From: Verrucomicrobiia bacterium
Lineage (GTDB): Bacteria > Verrucomicrobiota > Verrucomicrobiia > Limisphaerales > Pedosphaeraceae
NCBI GenBank assembly: GCA_036268055.1
Contig: DATAUW010000027.1
Coordinates: 1-64,000 of the forward strand
DNA length: 64,000 bases
Direction of reading: 5' to 3'
The translations under genes were made by a program, and so were the position numbers. The notes beneath the pieces are model-generated. The model saw only the letters and a program-made list of their open reading frames with translations. It made no database searches and was not told the DNA's origin. This document shows, piece by piece, positions 20,484 through 28,065 of this stretch (positions are counted from its first letter, which is position 1; each line of letters begins with the position of its first letter).

Positions 20484-20709
20484 ATTTTTACTTTCTTTTA
20501 AGGCCCGCGCATTTTGGCCGGCCCGGTTGCTGAATTATAATCAGCTTTGGATGTGCCAATCTCGTGGACATGTGAAATCCCCTTGATTTTGTTGGGTTTA
20601 GCCAGGACATCGGCCACCTGTTCCCGTTCGTCCAAACAATTTGCGCCGGAACTTGCCGCAATCTGCCGCGCCGCAATATTTCTCCGTTGTTTTAATTAAC
20701 CACAAAAAG

Positions 20710-20749
20710 AAAACATTCCTTTCTCGCTGTTGCGCAAAAGGAATGTTTT
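20710..20749 (-). terminator. Intrinsic terminator of the PRC-barrel/BON gene
   Basis: A 13-bp perfect stem (20710-20722 with 20737-20749) with a 14-nt loop lies 24 bp past the stop of the minus-strand gene at 20773. On the minus strand the stem is followed by a T-rich run. The arms themselves are T/A-rich, so it could act in both directions. Confidence 0.75.
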
Positions 20750-20772
20750 TAACAATTCGATGCCACCGGGAG

Positions 20773-22032
20773 TTATTGCGTTTGTCCCGTTGAATTTGAA
20801 AACGGCACATTGAGCGGCGTAGCGTGAACTTCTAATTGGTTATCCACTTTATCAGCCGATACCACCTTTGCCGCCGCTTCGCCGATCAAGCGCTTTTCCT
20901 CCGCCGTATCCACCGGACCGGACAATGTCACCTTGCCGTCCACGGTAACGATTTTAATATTCCTGGCGTCCGTTGAAACGATGCCGTTGTTGGTCATGAT
21001 GAACTCATGAATCTGGCGTGAGATTTCGTCATCCGACAGGTCGGGGCGGGGCGCGGGCTGCTGGTCGCGAGTGCGAACATTTTGCGCATTGAGATCCATA
21101 TCCCGCGTGAGAAAATAAGGCTGAACATGGTAGTTATCATATATGTCGCCAATGGACGCGGGTTCAAGCGCGTAACCCCATTCGGAGGCTTTGAAATGCG
21201 GCGATGCTCTGAATACTTCGCTGGAAGTTTCGAGGGCAAGACTCGTGTGGTCTGAATTCCAATGGAAAGCCGTAGGTGGCACTGCGCGAAAGGTTTCATC
21301 AATGCCAAGAAAACCGCCGGTGGCGAGCACTACTTCCACGATGCGACCGTCATGCAAATCGAGCACGTAATCATTGATCTTGCCCAGGCGTTCATCCAGG
21401 GAATTCATCGCTGTCGTGCCGGTCAAACGAGTCGCGCGCGCGATATATCCCAATTCCGGCAAGGGAGCCGGGCGATCCGATGAATAATAGTTTTCCACTC
21501 CATGAGTGGAGGCCGTGCCCAGCGCGGGTTGCTGGTCATGGACAAAATAAGGCGCCACTCCAAAACGCTGATAGGTTTCGCGAATCTCGACATATTGGGT
21601 CGCTTCGTTCCACTGCGATAAGTTGAACTCAGGCGAATTTCTCAGGACATTTGCATCGCCGTCGAAACGCAATGCCCCGCGTGTGCGGTCCGAGGCAAAA
21701 CTCGACGGCGGCACGGCGACAAGTTTTTGGTCCATTCCCAATGCGCCATTGGGAGCAATGATCACTTCGGCCACGCGGCCATTTTGCAGGTCCAACGCCA
21801 GTTCTTTCACCCGGCCAAGCTTTTGATCTTTTTCATCCACGATCTCGCGGCCGATGATTTCTTTGGCGCGCCGCAAATCACCAAGCGATTCCGTCGGAAC
21901 GCTGCGTTGAGCCGCCGCCACATCGCGATCACGCAATACCGGATCATTGGCATCCGCCTCATCCGTTCGCGCGGAAACGGTGGCGCAACAAAGCGCTGTG
22001 GCGCTTATAAAAATCAAAAGTTTTGTTCTCAC
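20773..22032 (-). CDS. Envelope protein with two PRC-barrel domains and a BON domain
   Basis: 419 aa with a signal peptide (MRTKLLIFISATALCCATVSA). Two PRC-barrel modules are visible (about 50-140, with GREIVDEKDQKLGRVKELA, and about 205-300, with GKINDYVLDLHDGRIVEVV). A C-terminal BON domain follows (about 340-410, KIVTVDGKVTLSGPV). BON domains bind membranes or lipids; PRC-barrels are small interaction folds. Similar proteins are linked to osmotic or envelope stress. It is transcribed alone, with its own terminator. Confidence 0.8.
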   Translation of the reverse strand: MRTKLLIFISATALCCATVSARTDEADANDPVLRDRDVAAAQRSVPTESLGDLRRAKEIIGREIVDEKDQKLGRVKELALDLQNGRVAEVIIAPNGALGMDQKLVAVPPSSFASDRTRGALRFDGDANVLRNSPEFNLSQWNEATQYVEIRETYQRFGVAPYFVHDQQPALGTASTHGVENYYSSDRPAPLPELGYIARATRLTGTTAMNSLDERLGKINDYVLDLHDGRIVEVVLATGGFLGIDETFRAVPPTAFHWNSDHTSLALETSSEVFRASPHFKASEWGYALEPASIGDIYDNYHVQPYFLTRDMDLNAQNVRTRDQQPAPRPDLSDDEISRQIHEFIMTNNGIVSTDARNIKIVTVDGKVTLSGPVDTAEEKRLIGEAAAKVVSADKVDNQLEVHATPLNVPFSNSTGQTQ

Positions 22033-22299
22033 GGCATGGCCTTTCTCAAGTGCGTTTGTTTAATTTCAAACCGCAGTATAATCGAAGCTTGGAGCATGCC
22101 CGCGAAGCGGATAAGCGGAGCGGGATGCAAACCAGCAAGTTACAATGAACCTGTCAAATTTCGTCTTCGGCAATTTGCAAAATGAAATTGCCCGCCGTGC
22201 AAGTTGCAGCCACGCCCCTCTCCTGTAGGACATTTACCGACGCGAAAATCAGTTGAAATAGACTTCCATCGCGCGCGCGGCGTTTGGTAATTTGACAAC

Positions 22300-23226
22300 G
22301 TGCAGATAGATAACGCAGTCCGGCCCTTGCCACTGCGCGCTTTACAAAATTGGCTGATTGAGAAGCGCGCCGGTCTGAACGTCTCTCGCCGCGCAACACA
22401 CCTCAAACTCCTCCTGCTGGTATTGATTCTCATCCCCTGTCTTTCTCACGGCCAGACATTGAAGCCGGAGGAAATTTATCAAAGAATTTTACCCACGGTG
22501 ATGACCTTGCACGTGCAGAATGCGCGCGGAGAAAATTATATTGGAACCGCTTTTCTTGCGTTGGATAAAAATGTGGCGGTCACGGCCTGGCACGTCGTCA
22601 GCGATGCCGCCAAGGTCACGGCTAAATTTTCTGACGGTCGCGTGGTGAATGTTCAGCAGTTGATTGACAAGGACGAGGAGCATGACATCGCCTTGATCCG
22701 GCTCGATGGCGCGAATCGTCCCGAGGCAACTTTATCGGTGGCAGACCCGGCGGTGGGTTCGCGAGCTTACGTCATCGGCGCGCCCAAAGGATTTGATTTC
22801 AGCATCACCGACGGATTGGTCAGCCAGCTCCAAACCATCCACGGTTCAGAGCAATATCAAGTCTCCTGCCCCATCTCCGGCGGCAATAGCGGCGGTCCGG
22901 TGGTCAATGAGCGCGGTGAAGTTTTGGGCGTGGCCGCCTGGACGCAAAAGGACGCACAGAACTTGAGTTTCGCCATTCCCGCGAGTTTTCTTACCCATCT
23001 CAATCCGCATCACACTCCGACGCCATGGAGCGCCGTCGCCGCTGCCAGTGGCAAAATCTCCTTGCTCTCCGCGCAATCTGTTAACACGAGCGAACCCCAG
23101 CGCGACATCGCCGATCTGAAACATTTCCTCAACAACTCCGCCGGCGAACGTGTCACCATCACCGTTACCAAAGGTGACGGTGAGAAAAAATTCGACGTCG
23201 TCCTGCCGAAAAATTTCGCCCGCTAA
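22300..23226 (+). CDS. Trypsin-like serine protease (S1C/HtrA-like, no clear PDZ)
   Basis: 308 aa from a GTG at 22300; a start slightly downstream, before the hydrophobic segment LKLLLLVLILIPCLSHG, is also possible. The catalytic triad is visible: His in VTAWHVV, Asp in DEEHDIALIRL, and Ser in GGNSGGPVV. The C-terminal 80 residues lack a recognisable full PDZ domain, though the last strand (TITVTKGDGEKKFDVVLP) is PDZ-like. It is secreted to the periplasm, probably in protein quality control. Confidence 0.85.
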   Translation: MQIDNAVRPLPLRALQNWLIEKRAGLNVSRRATHLKLLLLVLILIPCLSHGQTLKPEEIYQRILPTVMTLHVQNARGENYIGTAFLALDKNVAVTAWHVVSDAAKVTAKFSDGRVVNVQQLIDKDEEHDIALIRLDGANRPEATLSVADPAVGSRAYVIGAPKGFDFSITDGLVSQLQTIHGSEQYQVSCPISGGNSGGPVVNERGEVLGVAAWTQKDAQNLSFAIPASFLTHLNPHHTPTPWSAVAAASGKISLLSAQSVNTSEPQRDIADLKHFLNNSAGERVTITVTKGDGEKKFDVVLPKNFAR

Positions 23227-23247
23227 ATTGACGGAAGCGCAAGCCGC

Positions 23248-23547
23248 CTATTTGCGGCGTGCAATGCAGAATCCGAGCAAAGCCCCGACCGCAATCGCGA
23301 GCCCAACTGCTTGCATCGGTTTTTCCCGGATATACTCCGTCGTCTGTTTCGCCGCCTCGACCGCTTTTTCTTCGACGTAATCAATGGATTCCCGGGCATC
23401 GTCCAACAACTCGGACAATTTCCCGTGGGCTTCCGACACTTTGGAATCCGTGATGTGCGACGTCGCTGCGAGCAAAGACTTCGCATGCTCTTTCACCTTT
23501 TCGTGGTGATGCGCTCTGGAATGTGAAACCGTTGAATTTCTTTTCAT
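23248..23547 (-). CDS. DUF883-family (ElaB/YqjD-like) membrane-anchored protein
   Basis: 99 aa from the ATG at 23547. It has a long charged amphipathic helix (about 20-75) and one C-terminal glycine-rich TM segment followed by ARRK, the arrangement of ElaB/YqjD. Those proteins tether ribosomes or associate with the inner membrane in stationary phase. It converges on the protease gene with 21 bp between stops. Confidence 0.7.
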   Translation of the reverse strand: MKRNSTVSHSRAHHHEKVKEHAKSLLAATSHITDSKVSEAHGKLSELLDDARESIDYVEEKAVEAAKQTTEYIREKPMQAVGLAIAVGALLGFCIARRK

Positions 23548-23915
23548 GGTTTTTGATTTAGCAAACACTATGCCGGAAGATGTTTTTGAGTCCCTCGTTA
23601 GTTCAGACCCAATCAAATTCGCTCGCCGCTAAAATAATCGCGCGTTTCCATGAAAAAATGCCTCCATGAATGAGAATGACAATCCGTTAATTGAAATTAT
23701 TCCTTCTGAAGCGATGCCGATAATAGAAAGACCCTCGCGAATTGCATGAAGTTTCAATCTTGGTTCGCAGTATGCCTAAATGACCAACCGCGAAAACCCG
23801 GCCGCTGCGGGAGATATATTAACCAAAATGTAGCTGAGAGCTGAATTTTAAGTGCGATGAACAACAAAACGTGAATCGAAAAAATGGCGACCACCGGCAA
23901 CTTGATCGAATTCGA

Positions 23916-24116
23916 TCAAAACAGGCTCGTCATAAGCTGGACTCCGATAAATATAAAGCCGAGAATTAGAAAAACGCACTTTGCCACAAAAAATAAAAAC
24001 GCGGGCCGGTCCAGTTCGCGTGGCACTAATATTTCACCCTCGATCGAGCCGGTCGTTCTCCAGAGTTTTTCCTCCTCGCGCCGGATGAAATTTTTTAGAA
24101 CCAAAGCGCCGATCAT
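23916..24116 (-). CDS. Small single-pass membrane protein, uncertain
   Basis: A 66-aa frame from the ATG at 24116: a polar N-terminus, then a C-terminal hydrophobic segment (about residues 43-62). It begins 18 bp beyond the tRNA 3' end. A longer version would read back through the tRNA fragment and is not believable. It lies on the host side of the insertion. The 370 bp to its left (23548-23915) holds no gene that I can see. Confidence 0.35.
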   Translation of the reverse strand: MIGALVLKNFIRREEEKLWRTTGSIEGEILVPRELDRPAFLFFVAKCVFLILGFIFIGVQLMTSLF

Positions 24117-24133
24117 GCTTTGAAGATAGCGAA

Positions 24134-24167
24134 TGGCGGAGAGAGAGGGATTCGAACCCTCGGAAGG
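24134..24167 (-). tRNA. 3' fragment of a tRNA-Ser gene: element attachment site
   Basis: Read on the minus strand, these 34 nt form a T-arm (GAGGG / TTCGAAT / CCCTC), the 3' acceptor strand TCTCTCC, a G discriminator and an encoded CCA. The G73 and the acceptor sequence fit tRNA-Ser. Nothing upstream (24168 onward) resembles the long variable arm, anticodon or D arms, so it is a fragment. The integrase gene starts about 100 bp away. This is the left att site: the displaced 3' end left when an element restored the tRNA at its other end. Confidence 0.8.
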
Positions 24168-24270
24168 ATTATTACATGCTTTTTCGTTTCTTTTCATTCT
24201 TTTACATTGGCCTTTATTCGTATTTGTTTGCTTTGATTTTTTTCGGAAGGTACATTGAGGTACAGTCCAA

Positions 24271-25416
24271 ATGGCTAGCCTTTACAAACGAAGCAATTCT
24301 AAATTTTGGTGGTTGAAATTCCGCAATCCGGAGACGGATGCGATTGAACAAATCTCTACCGGCTTTAATACCGGCGATGCGCGGCAATATCTTAAAGCCG
24401 TCCAGATGCGGAACGAGTATGCCGTTAAAGAAACAAACTCCGCCAAGGCCAATGCCCTCAACCCGTTTTCCAAATGGGCTCCTGATTATATCAAAACCAC
24501 CCACGCCAATTCGCCGGGAACGCTCAAGCGTTATTTGAGCACTTGGAACCTTCTGGCGGCTTATTTTTCCGCACTGAAAATAACCGCACCGGCTCAGGTT
24601 CGCCGGTCGCATTGTTTGGAGTATGTGACGTGGCGTTCCGACGTTCGCCATTTGAACAATTCCCAAACCGAAAAGGGAAAGCACGTGGGCCGAAACACGA
24701 TCATTCTCGAATTGCGTGTGCTCCACAAAATCATGCAGGAGGCAGTTAACCGGGAGTTTATTATCGCCAATCCCGCGAGCCGGCTCGGACTGAAAAAAGA
24801 TCCCTCGCGCGTGAAAGACGAAATTTCTGACGAACAGTTTGCCTTGATCGAGGACGAAGTTAAACGCCGCCTGCGCACCGCCGACACGCCAAAACAAAAA
24901 TTGGTTGCCGATTACCTTTTCGTGTCCTGGGAAATCGCCCGGCTTCAAGGCATCCGCCTGAAGGAAACTCACATTCGCCTCGACCGTATTAACTTCGCTC
25001 ACGGCAGCCTGCCCATAAAAGCCAAAGGTAATAAATTTGAAGACGTTCCAATCAATCCCAACCTGCTTCCCTTTCTCCACCAGCTTAAAAAAGACGGCCG
25101 CACTTACACTTATGAGATGCCGAAACACCCGGCCCAGCCGTGGTTTAAAGTTTTCAAACGGTTGCGCAAACATTATCTGGGATTTGAAAACATCAGCTTC
25201 CACTCGACACGCGTGACTGCCATTACCCGGATGGAGCGCGCCGGAGTTCCCGAGACGGTGATGATGAAAGCGGTTACTCATGCGTCTCCAACCGTTCACC
25301 GGGTTTACCGCCGGATTGATCCGAAAGAGCTGGCGCCATATTGGAATGCTCTGAATGTGAAGAAACCCGGCGAGACTTCGGCTTCAAAAAATCCGAAGCA
25401 CGAAAATCAGGATTAG
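24271..25416 (+). CDS. Tyrosine recombinase (phage-type integrase)
   Basis: 381 aa. An N-terminal SAM-like DNA-binding region (about 65-175) is followed by the catalytic domain. Visible catalytic residues are Arg229 (GIRLKE), His311 and Arg314 (FHSTRVT), His337 (VTHAS) and the nucleophile Tyr346 (HRVYRR). It lies directly inside the tRNA-Ser att fragment, so it almost certainly integrates and, with a directionality factor, excises this element. Its 3' end overlaps the opposing small gene at 25274-25606. Confidence 0.92.
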   Translation: MASLYKRSNSKFWWLKFRNPETDAIEQISTGFNTGDARQYLKAVQMRNEYAVKETNSAKANALNPFSKWAPDYIKTTHANSPGTLKRYLSTWNLLAAYFSALKITAPAQVRRSHCLEYVTWRSDVRHLNNSQTEKGKHVGRNTIILELRVLHKIMQEAVNREFIIANPASRLGLKKDPSRVKDEISDEQFALIEDEVKRRLRTADTPKQKLVADYLFVSWEIARLQGIRLKETHIRLDRINFAHGSLPIKAKGNKFEDVPINPNLLPFLHQLKKDGRTYTYEMPKHPAQPWFKVFKRLRKHYLGFENISFHSTRVTAITRMERAGVPETVMMKAVTHASPTVHRVYRRIDPKELAPYWNALNVKKPGETSASKNPKHENQD

Positions 25417-25606
25417 CCTTGAGCCAGTCCCACCATGCTTTTTCGGTGGTGCGCGAACCATGGGAAAATTGAAAACCAGCCTTTTTTGCCGCAAAAATAT
25501 ACGTGTAACCGTAATGCACCTGCTTGGCAAGTTGCGTCATGTTATAAACAACTATCATTGGAGTTCCATCACCAGGCATTTTCTTTTTTTCTTTCAGAAG
25601 AGACAT
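25274..25606 (-). CDS. Small helix-turn-helix-type protein, candidate excisionase
   Basis: 110 aa. Residues about 22-75 (NMTQLAKQVHYGYTYIFAAK, then a W-rich segment) resemble a winged or simple HTH in which the first helix starts TQLAK. Its position, facing and overlapping the integrase by 143 bp, is typical of a directionality factor or repressor. The C-terminal 35 residues lie antisense to the integrase and are low complexity, so their reality is less sure. Confidence 0.5.
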   Translation of the reverse strand: MSLLKEKKKMPGDGTPMIVVYNMTQLAKQVHYGYTYIFAAKKAGFQFSHGSRTTEKAWWDWLKANPDFRASDFLKPKSRRVSSHSEHSNMAPALSDQSGGKPGERLETHE

Positions 25607-25658
25607 AACTATTTACATTTTTGACAATCAGGACAATGCACCGCACACTTCACAACTC

Positions 25659-25865
25659 ATGAAAAAGACCACCGCAAAAGAGATTTCCAAGAAACAGCCA
25701 GTGCCACCGGCCAAGCCTCACCGCTTTAACGTCTATGCCAGCGATGAAGGACTCGAACTGATCAACATTTGCATGAAGCACCGGCGCGTTGACAATCGGT
25801 CTTTCTATCTTTTACAACTCGTCCGAGAGGACTGGGAGCGCCGCGGCCGCCCTTCCGAGGGCTGA
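25659..25865 (+). CDS. Small DNA-binding-like protein, paralogue of the opposing gene
   Basis: 68 aa with a basic N-terminus and a C-terminal helical segment (MKHRRVDNRSFYLLQLVRED). That segment closely resembles a segment of the protein on the opposite strand at 25762-26109 (MKWRVMDNQQHFIAQLVREE). The shape suggests a ribbon-helix-helix-like or short helical DNA-binding protein. Function unknown. It shares a short divergent promoter region with the gene ending at 25274. Confidence 0.5.
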   Translation: MKKTTAKEISKKQPVPPAKPHRFNVYASDEGLELINICMKHRRVDNRSFYLLQLVREDWERRGRPSEG

Positions 25866-26109
25866 CTTTCAACACGGGCTTCGCGAAGGGGTCCGGCATT
25901 CCCCGCGCAATCTGGCGGTCGAATTCTTCTCGAACCAGTTGAGCGATGAAATGTTGTTGGTTGTCCATGACGCGCCACTTCATCAAAGAGCGCGCCACCT
26001 TTCCCATCTCGGGGTGCTCTCGGCCAAAGTGCAGCCTGGCGTTAAAACAAATTTTCGTTGTTCCACGTCCACGAACTTTAACTGCTGGTTCATCATCAGG
26101 GTAGATCAT
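25762..26109 (-). CDS. Small DNA-binding-like protein, last gene of a three-gene control operon
   Basis: 115 aa, with a central segment paralogous to the protein encoded at 25659-25865. The start overlaps the stop of the upstream gene by 4 bp (ATGA), implying translational coupling. The C-terminal 35 residues are antisense to the + strand gene and low in complexity. I infer a regulatory protein; family not recognised. Confidence 0.5.
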   Translation of the reverse strand: MIYPDDEPAVKVRGRGTTKICFNARLHFGREHPEMGKVARSLMKWRVMDNQQHFIAQLVREEFDRQIARGMPDPFAKPVLKVSPRKGGRGAPSPLGRVVKDRKTDCQRAGASCKC

Positions 26110-26348
26110 GATTTGGGTTTGATTGCAGGTTTCTTTTTCGATTTAATTGCCGCGCCGCTGTTTTTCAGCAACGCTAAAGCTTTGGTTTTGCCTATGGCCT
26201 CTGAACCGTAAAGGTGAATAGGACCGCGAGCCAATGAGGCATACTCAAGGCAAGCTAAAAGCCCCACTTGCTCAGGAAAAGCGCTTCCTCGACTTTTAAG
26301 CGACGGTTTGTCGCGGTGAGTTGAACAATTCGAACTATTTGCTTTCAT
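26106..26348 (-). CDS. Small hypothetical protein in the control operon
   Basis: 80 aa with a Lys-rich C-terminus (KSKKKPAIKPKS) and a short central hydrophobic stretch. It overlaps its upstream neighbour by 14 bp and its downstream neighbour by 4 bp, so it is probably co-translated. Not recognised. Confidence 0.45.
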   Translation of the reverse strand: MKANSSNCSTHRDKPSLKSRGSAFPEQVGLLACLEYASLARGPIHLYGSEAIGKTKALALLKNSGAAIKSKKKPAIKPKS

Positions 26349-26568
26349 GCGCTGTTAAGAGGTTCTCGTTTGTTTGCCCGGGTACTTCAGCCATTGCTTT
26401 GGGTTGTGGAATTTCTATTTCAAACTTATCAAGAAACTCTTTGACGGCTGTGCGCACGAGATACGATTCAGACCGATCACTTTTCAAAATATAAGTGTCC
26501 GCCCGCTTCCTCAGCGCTGGTTCAACTCGGCCCCTTATAACCTCAGTTTTTTTCTCATTTGTGCTCAT
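26335..26568 (-). CDS. Ribbon-helix-helix (RHH) type transcription regulator
   Basis: 77 aa from the ATG at 26568. The strand VIRGRVEPAL is followed by two helices (LRKRADTYIL and SESYLVRTAVKEFLD), the CopG/Arc-type RHH arrangement. It has the same plan as the two + strand proteins that start at 26677 and 26876. It lies divergent to them, with an inverted repeat in between, so auto- or cross-regulation is likely. Confidence 0.7.
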   Translation of the reverse strand: MSTNEKKTEVIRGRVEPALRKRADTYILKSDRSESYLVRTAVKEFLDKFEIEIPQPKAMAEVPGQTNENLLTAHESK

Positions 26569-26577
26569 GTGGTCTGT

Positions 26578-26597
26578 TGTGGCTCTTTTGTGCCACA
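26578..26597. promoter_or_regulatory. Candidate operator between divergent RHH genes
   Basis: A perfect inverted repeat, TGTGGC - 8 nt - GCCACA, sits 10 bp upstream of the minus-strand RHH start and 80 bp upstream of the + strand one. Two further GTGCTACA words follow near 26647-26665. RHH proteins bind such short repeated sites as dimers of dimers. Assignment as operator is inference. Confidence 0.5.
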
Positions 26598-26676
26598 TTC
26601 GGTTACAGTCGTCAACGGGTATTTTTAAAAACTTTTACTTGCCTTTGTGCTACACCGTGCTACAAGTGGCGGCGAA

Positions 26677-26886
26677 ATGTCTAAAGCGAACAAAACAGCA
26701 ATGATAAGAGCACGTTGCACAACAACGCTCAAAGGTGATATTGCGTGGGCAGCACAAGTTGAAAGCCTGGACGAGGCCGACATCGTTCGCAAAGCCACAG
26801 CCGAATATGTGCTCCGGCTTCGGCACCGCCTTAATCCGCCTGTTCCTTTTCCGTCATCCCCAGCACCTCTAGCCAATGCCGCCTGA
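26677..26886 (+). CDS. RHH-type DNA-binding protein
   Basis: 69 aa from the ATG at 26677, preceded by a GGCG-type weak ribosome site. It reads MIRARCTTTLKGDIAWAA, then helix 2 (EADIVRKATAEYVLRL). This is the same strand-helix-helix plan as the flanking paralogues. It overlaps the next gene by 11 bp. Confidence 0.6.
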   Translation: MSKANKTAMIRARCTTTLKGDIAWAAQVESLDEADIVRKATAEYVLRLRHRLNPPVPFPSSPAPLANAA

Positions 26887-27304
26887 TGACTCAATAGCCG
26901 ACCGGAATTATACGGAAATTCTGCGAGGGCGCTGCACGAGCGAATTAAAGACTCGGGTTATTTTGTTTTGCGGTAAAAAGGGAATGAGCGAAGCAACACT
27001 CATCCGGCTTGCAGTCATTGAATTTTTAGATAGGCAAGAACAGGGATATTCATCTCAAACTTTATTGCTCAATCAGTCCTCGTCGCTTTCAGAAAAGGTT
27101 GAAAGGCTGACGCCTCCGGTCAACGAAACCGTTTCTTATCGTAGTTCTAAGAGCAAGCCGAAATCATTTCACAAAAATCGGCGACCGATCCCCGCTCCTA
27201 GCCGCAGTTCCGAAAAGGACATTGATCGCAAAGCCTTGGAGATAATAAAGCGGAGGCAGCATTCAACTGGCGAACCTTCTCCAAATACAGAGCCAGAGAA
27301 GTGA
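26876..27304 (+). CDS. RHH-type DNA-binding protein with long basic tail
   Basis: 142 aa. An N-terminal RHH-like unit (ILRGRCTSELKTRVILF then EATLIRLAVIEFLDR, about residues 14-55) is followed by a polar, Ser/Pro/Lys-rich tail. It is the third member of a local paralogous trio. The 3' end overlaps an opposing short gene at 27198-27377. Possible partition or copy-control regulator; inference only. Confidence 0.55.
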   Translation: MPPDDSIADRNYTEILRGRCTSELKTRVILFCGKKGMSEATLIRLAVIEFLDRQEQGYSSQTLLLNQSSSLSEKVERLTPPVNETVSYRSSKSKPKSFHKNRRPIPAPSRSSEKDIDRKALEIIKRRQHSTGEPSPNTEPEK

Positions 27305-27377
27305 GCAAGTCATCTACAATCTTGGCTTGGTCTCTTGGGGGCAACTTCATCAAGTATTCGAAAAGCTCGTCCTTCAT
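27198..27377 (-). CDS. Very short protein with C-terminal Cys cluster
   Basis: 59 aa on the minus strand. A Leu-rich helical N-terminus (MKDELFEYLMKLPPRDQAK) leads to a C-terminus with three cysteines in CDQCPFRNCG. Its ATG overlaps the stop of the upstream frame at 27374 (ATGA), which favours a real two-gene unit. It is antisense to the tail of the RHH gene. Uncertain. Confidence 0.35.
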   Translation of the reverse strand: MKDELFEYLMKLPPRDQAKIVDDLLTSLALYLEKVRQLNAASALLSPRLCDQCPFRNCG

Positions 27378-27553
27378 TGGTTGCTTTTGCGGTCAACGCT
27401 CAAAAGGCGCGGACCAATTACACTCCCACCAGGCACCGCGAAGCGCCTTCCCGAGAATGAAACCGGCCGCGCCCAATCGAGCGCGTTACCAGTTCGTCTC
27501 GGGATCACAAAATTCGCGGTTTTGGTGAGCCGAACAGTTACGCTAAAAGACAT
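27374..27553 (-). CDS. Short hypothetical protein upstream of the Cys-cluster protein
   Basis: 59 aa from the ATG at 27553. It begins with a beta-rich MSFSVTVRLTKTANFVIP and is basic overall. It ends in an ATGA overlap with the next small gene. A + strand frame covers the same bases (27327-27578), but it has no ATG start and no neighbour coupling. Weakly supported. Confidence 0.3.
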   Translation of the reverse strand: MSFSVTVRLTKTANFVIPRRTGNALDWARPVSFSGRRFAVPGGSVIGPRLLSVDRKSNQ

Positions 27554-27666
27554 TTTCAATTTAACAGCCCCGTTATGAGACACAATCTCCAAAAAATCGA
27601 AGGGCTGTAATCTGATTCAGCATGTTATGTTCCTGATTTTTAACATTTTTTGAATTCAGTCCATTT

Positions 27667-27954
27667 ATGCGAATTAAAACTTGCACGAAATGTGGCGCAG
27701 CCAATGTTCCCGCGCAAACGTGGTGCGGATGCGGCACCAAACTTCCCGATCAGGCGATTCAAGATCCTGCCGTTCGGTGCCCGCAATGCCTTTCGACTCA
27801 AATCGCCGCCGGCCAAAAGGGATTTGGGGCAGGCAAGGCCGTCGCCGGGGCGGTCCTCCTCGGTCCGTTAGGCTTGCTTGGCGGGCTCGTGGGGAGCGGT
27901 AAAATAAAACTTACGTGTCTGAAATGCGGTCACGTTTTTCTCCCTGGGGCATAA
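27667..27954 (+). CDS. Zinc-ribbon protein with glycine-rich hydrophobic segment
   Basis: 95 aa. Two Cys pairs near the N-terminus (CTKCG and CGCG) are followed by CPQC and then CLKC, with a Gly/Ala/Leu-rich hydrophobic segment (about 55-77) in between. It resembles small zinc-ribbon membrane proteins in which a ribbon is split by a glycine-zipper hairpin. Stand-alone; function unknown. Preceded by an AT-rich region that probably holds its promoter. Confidence 0.6.
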   Translation: MRIKTCTKCGAANVPAQTWCGCGTKLPDQAIQDPAVRCPQCLSTQIAAGQKGFGAGKAVAGAVLLGPLGLLGGLVGSGKIKLTCLKCGHVFLPGA

Positions 27955-28065
27955 TGGTATCGCCGCAACCTCACTCCGGCGATCGTTTATTTCCAGCCGC
28001 CTCACTCGTTCACTTGTGAATTGGCTCCTTGAAGATAAGCCATTTGCGCTAAATGCCGCGCTATT

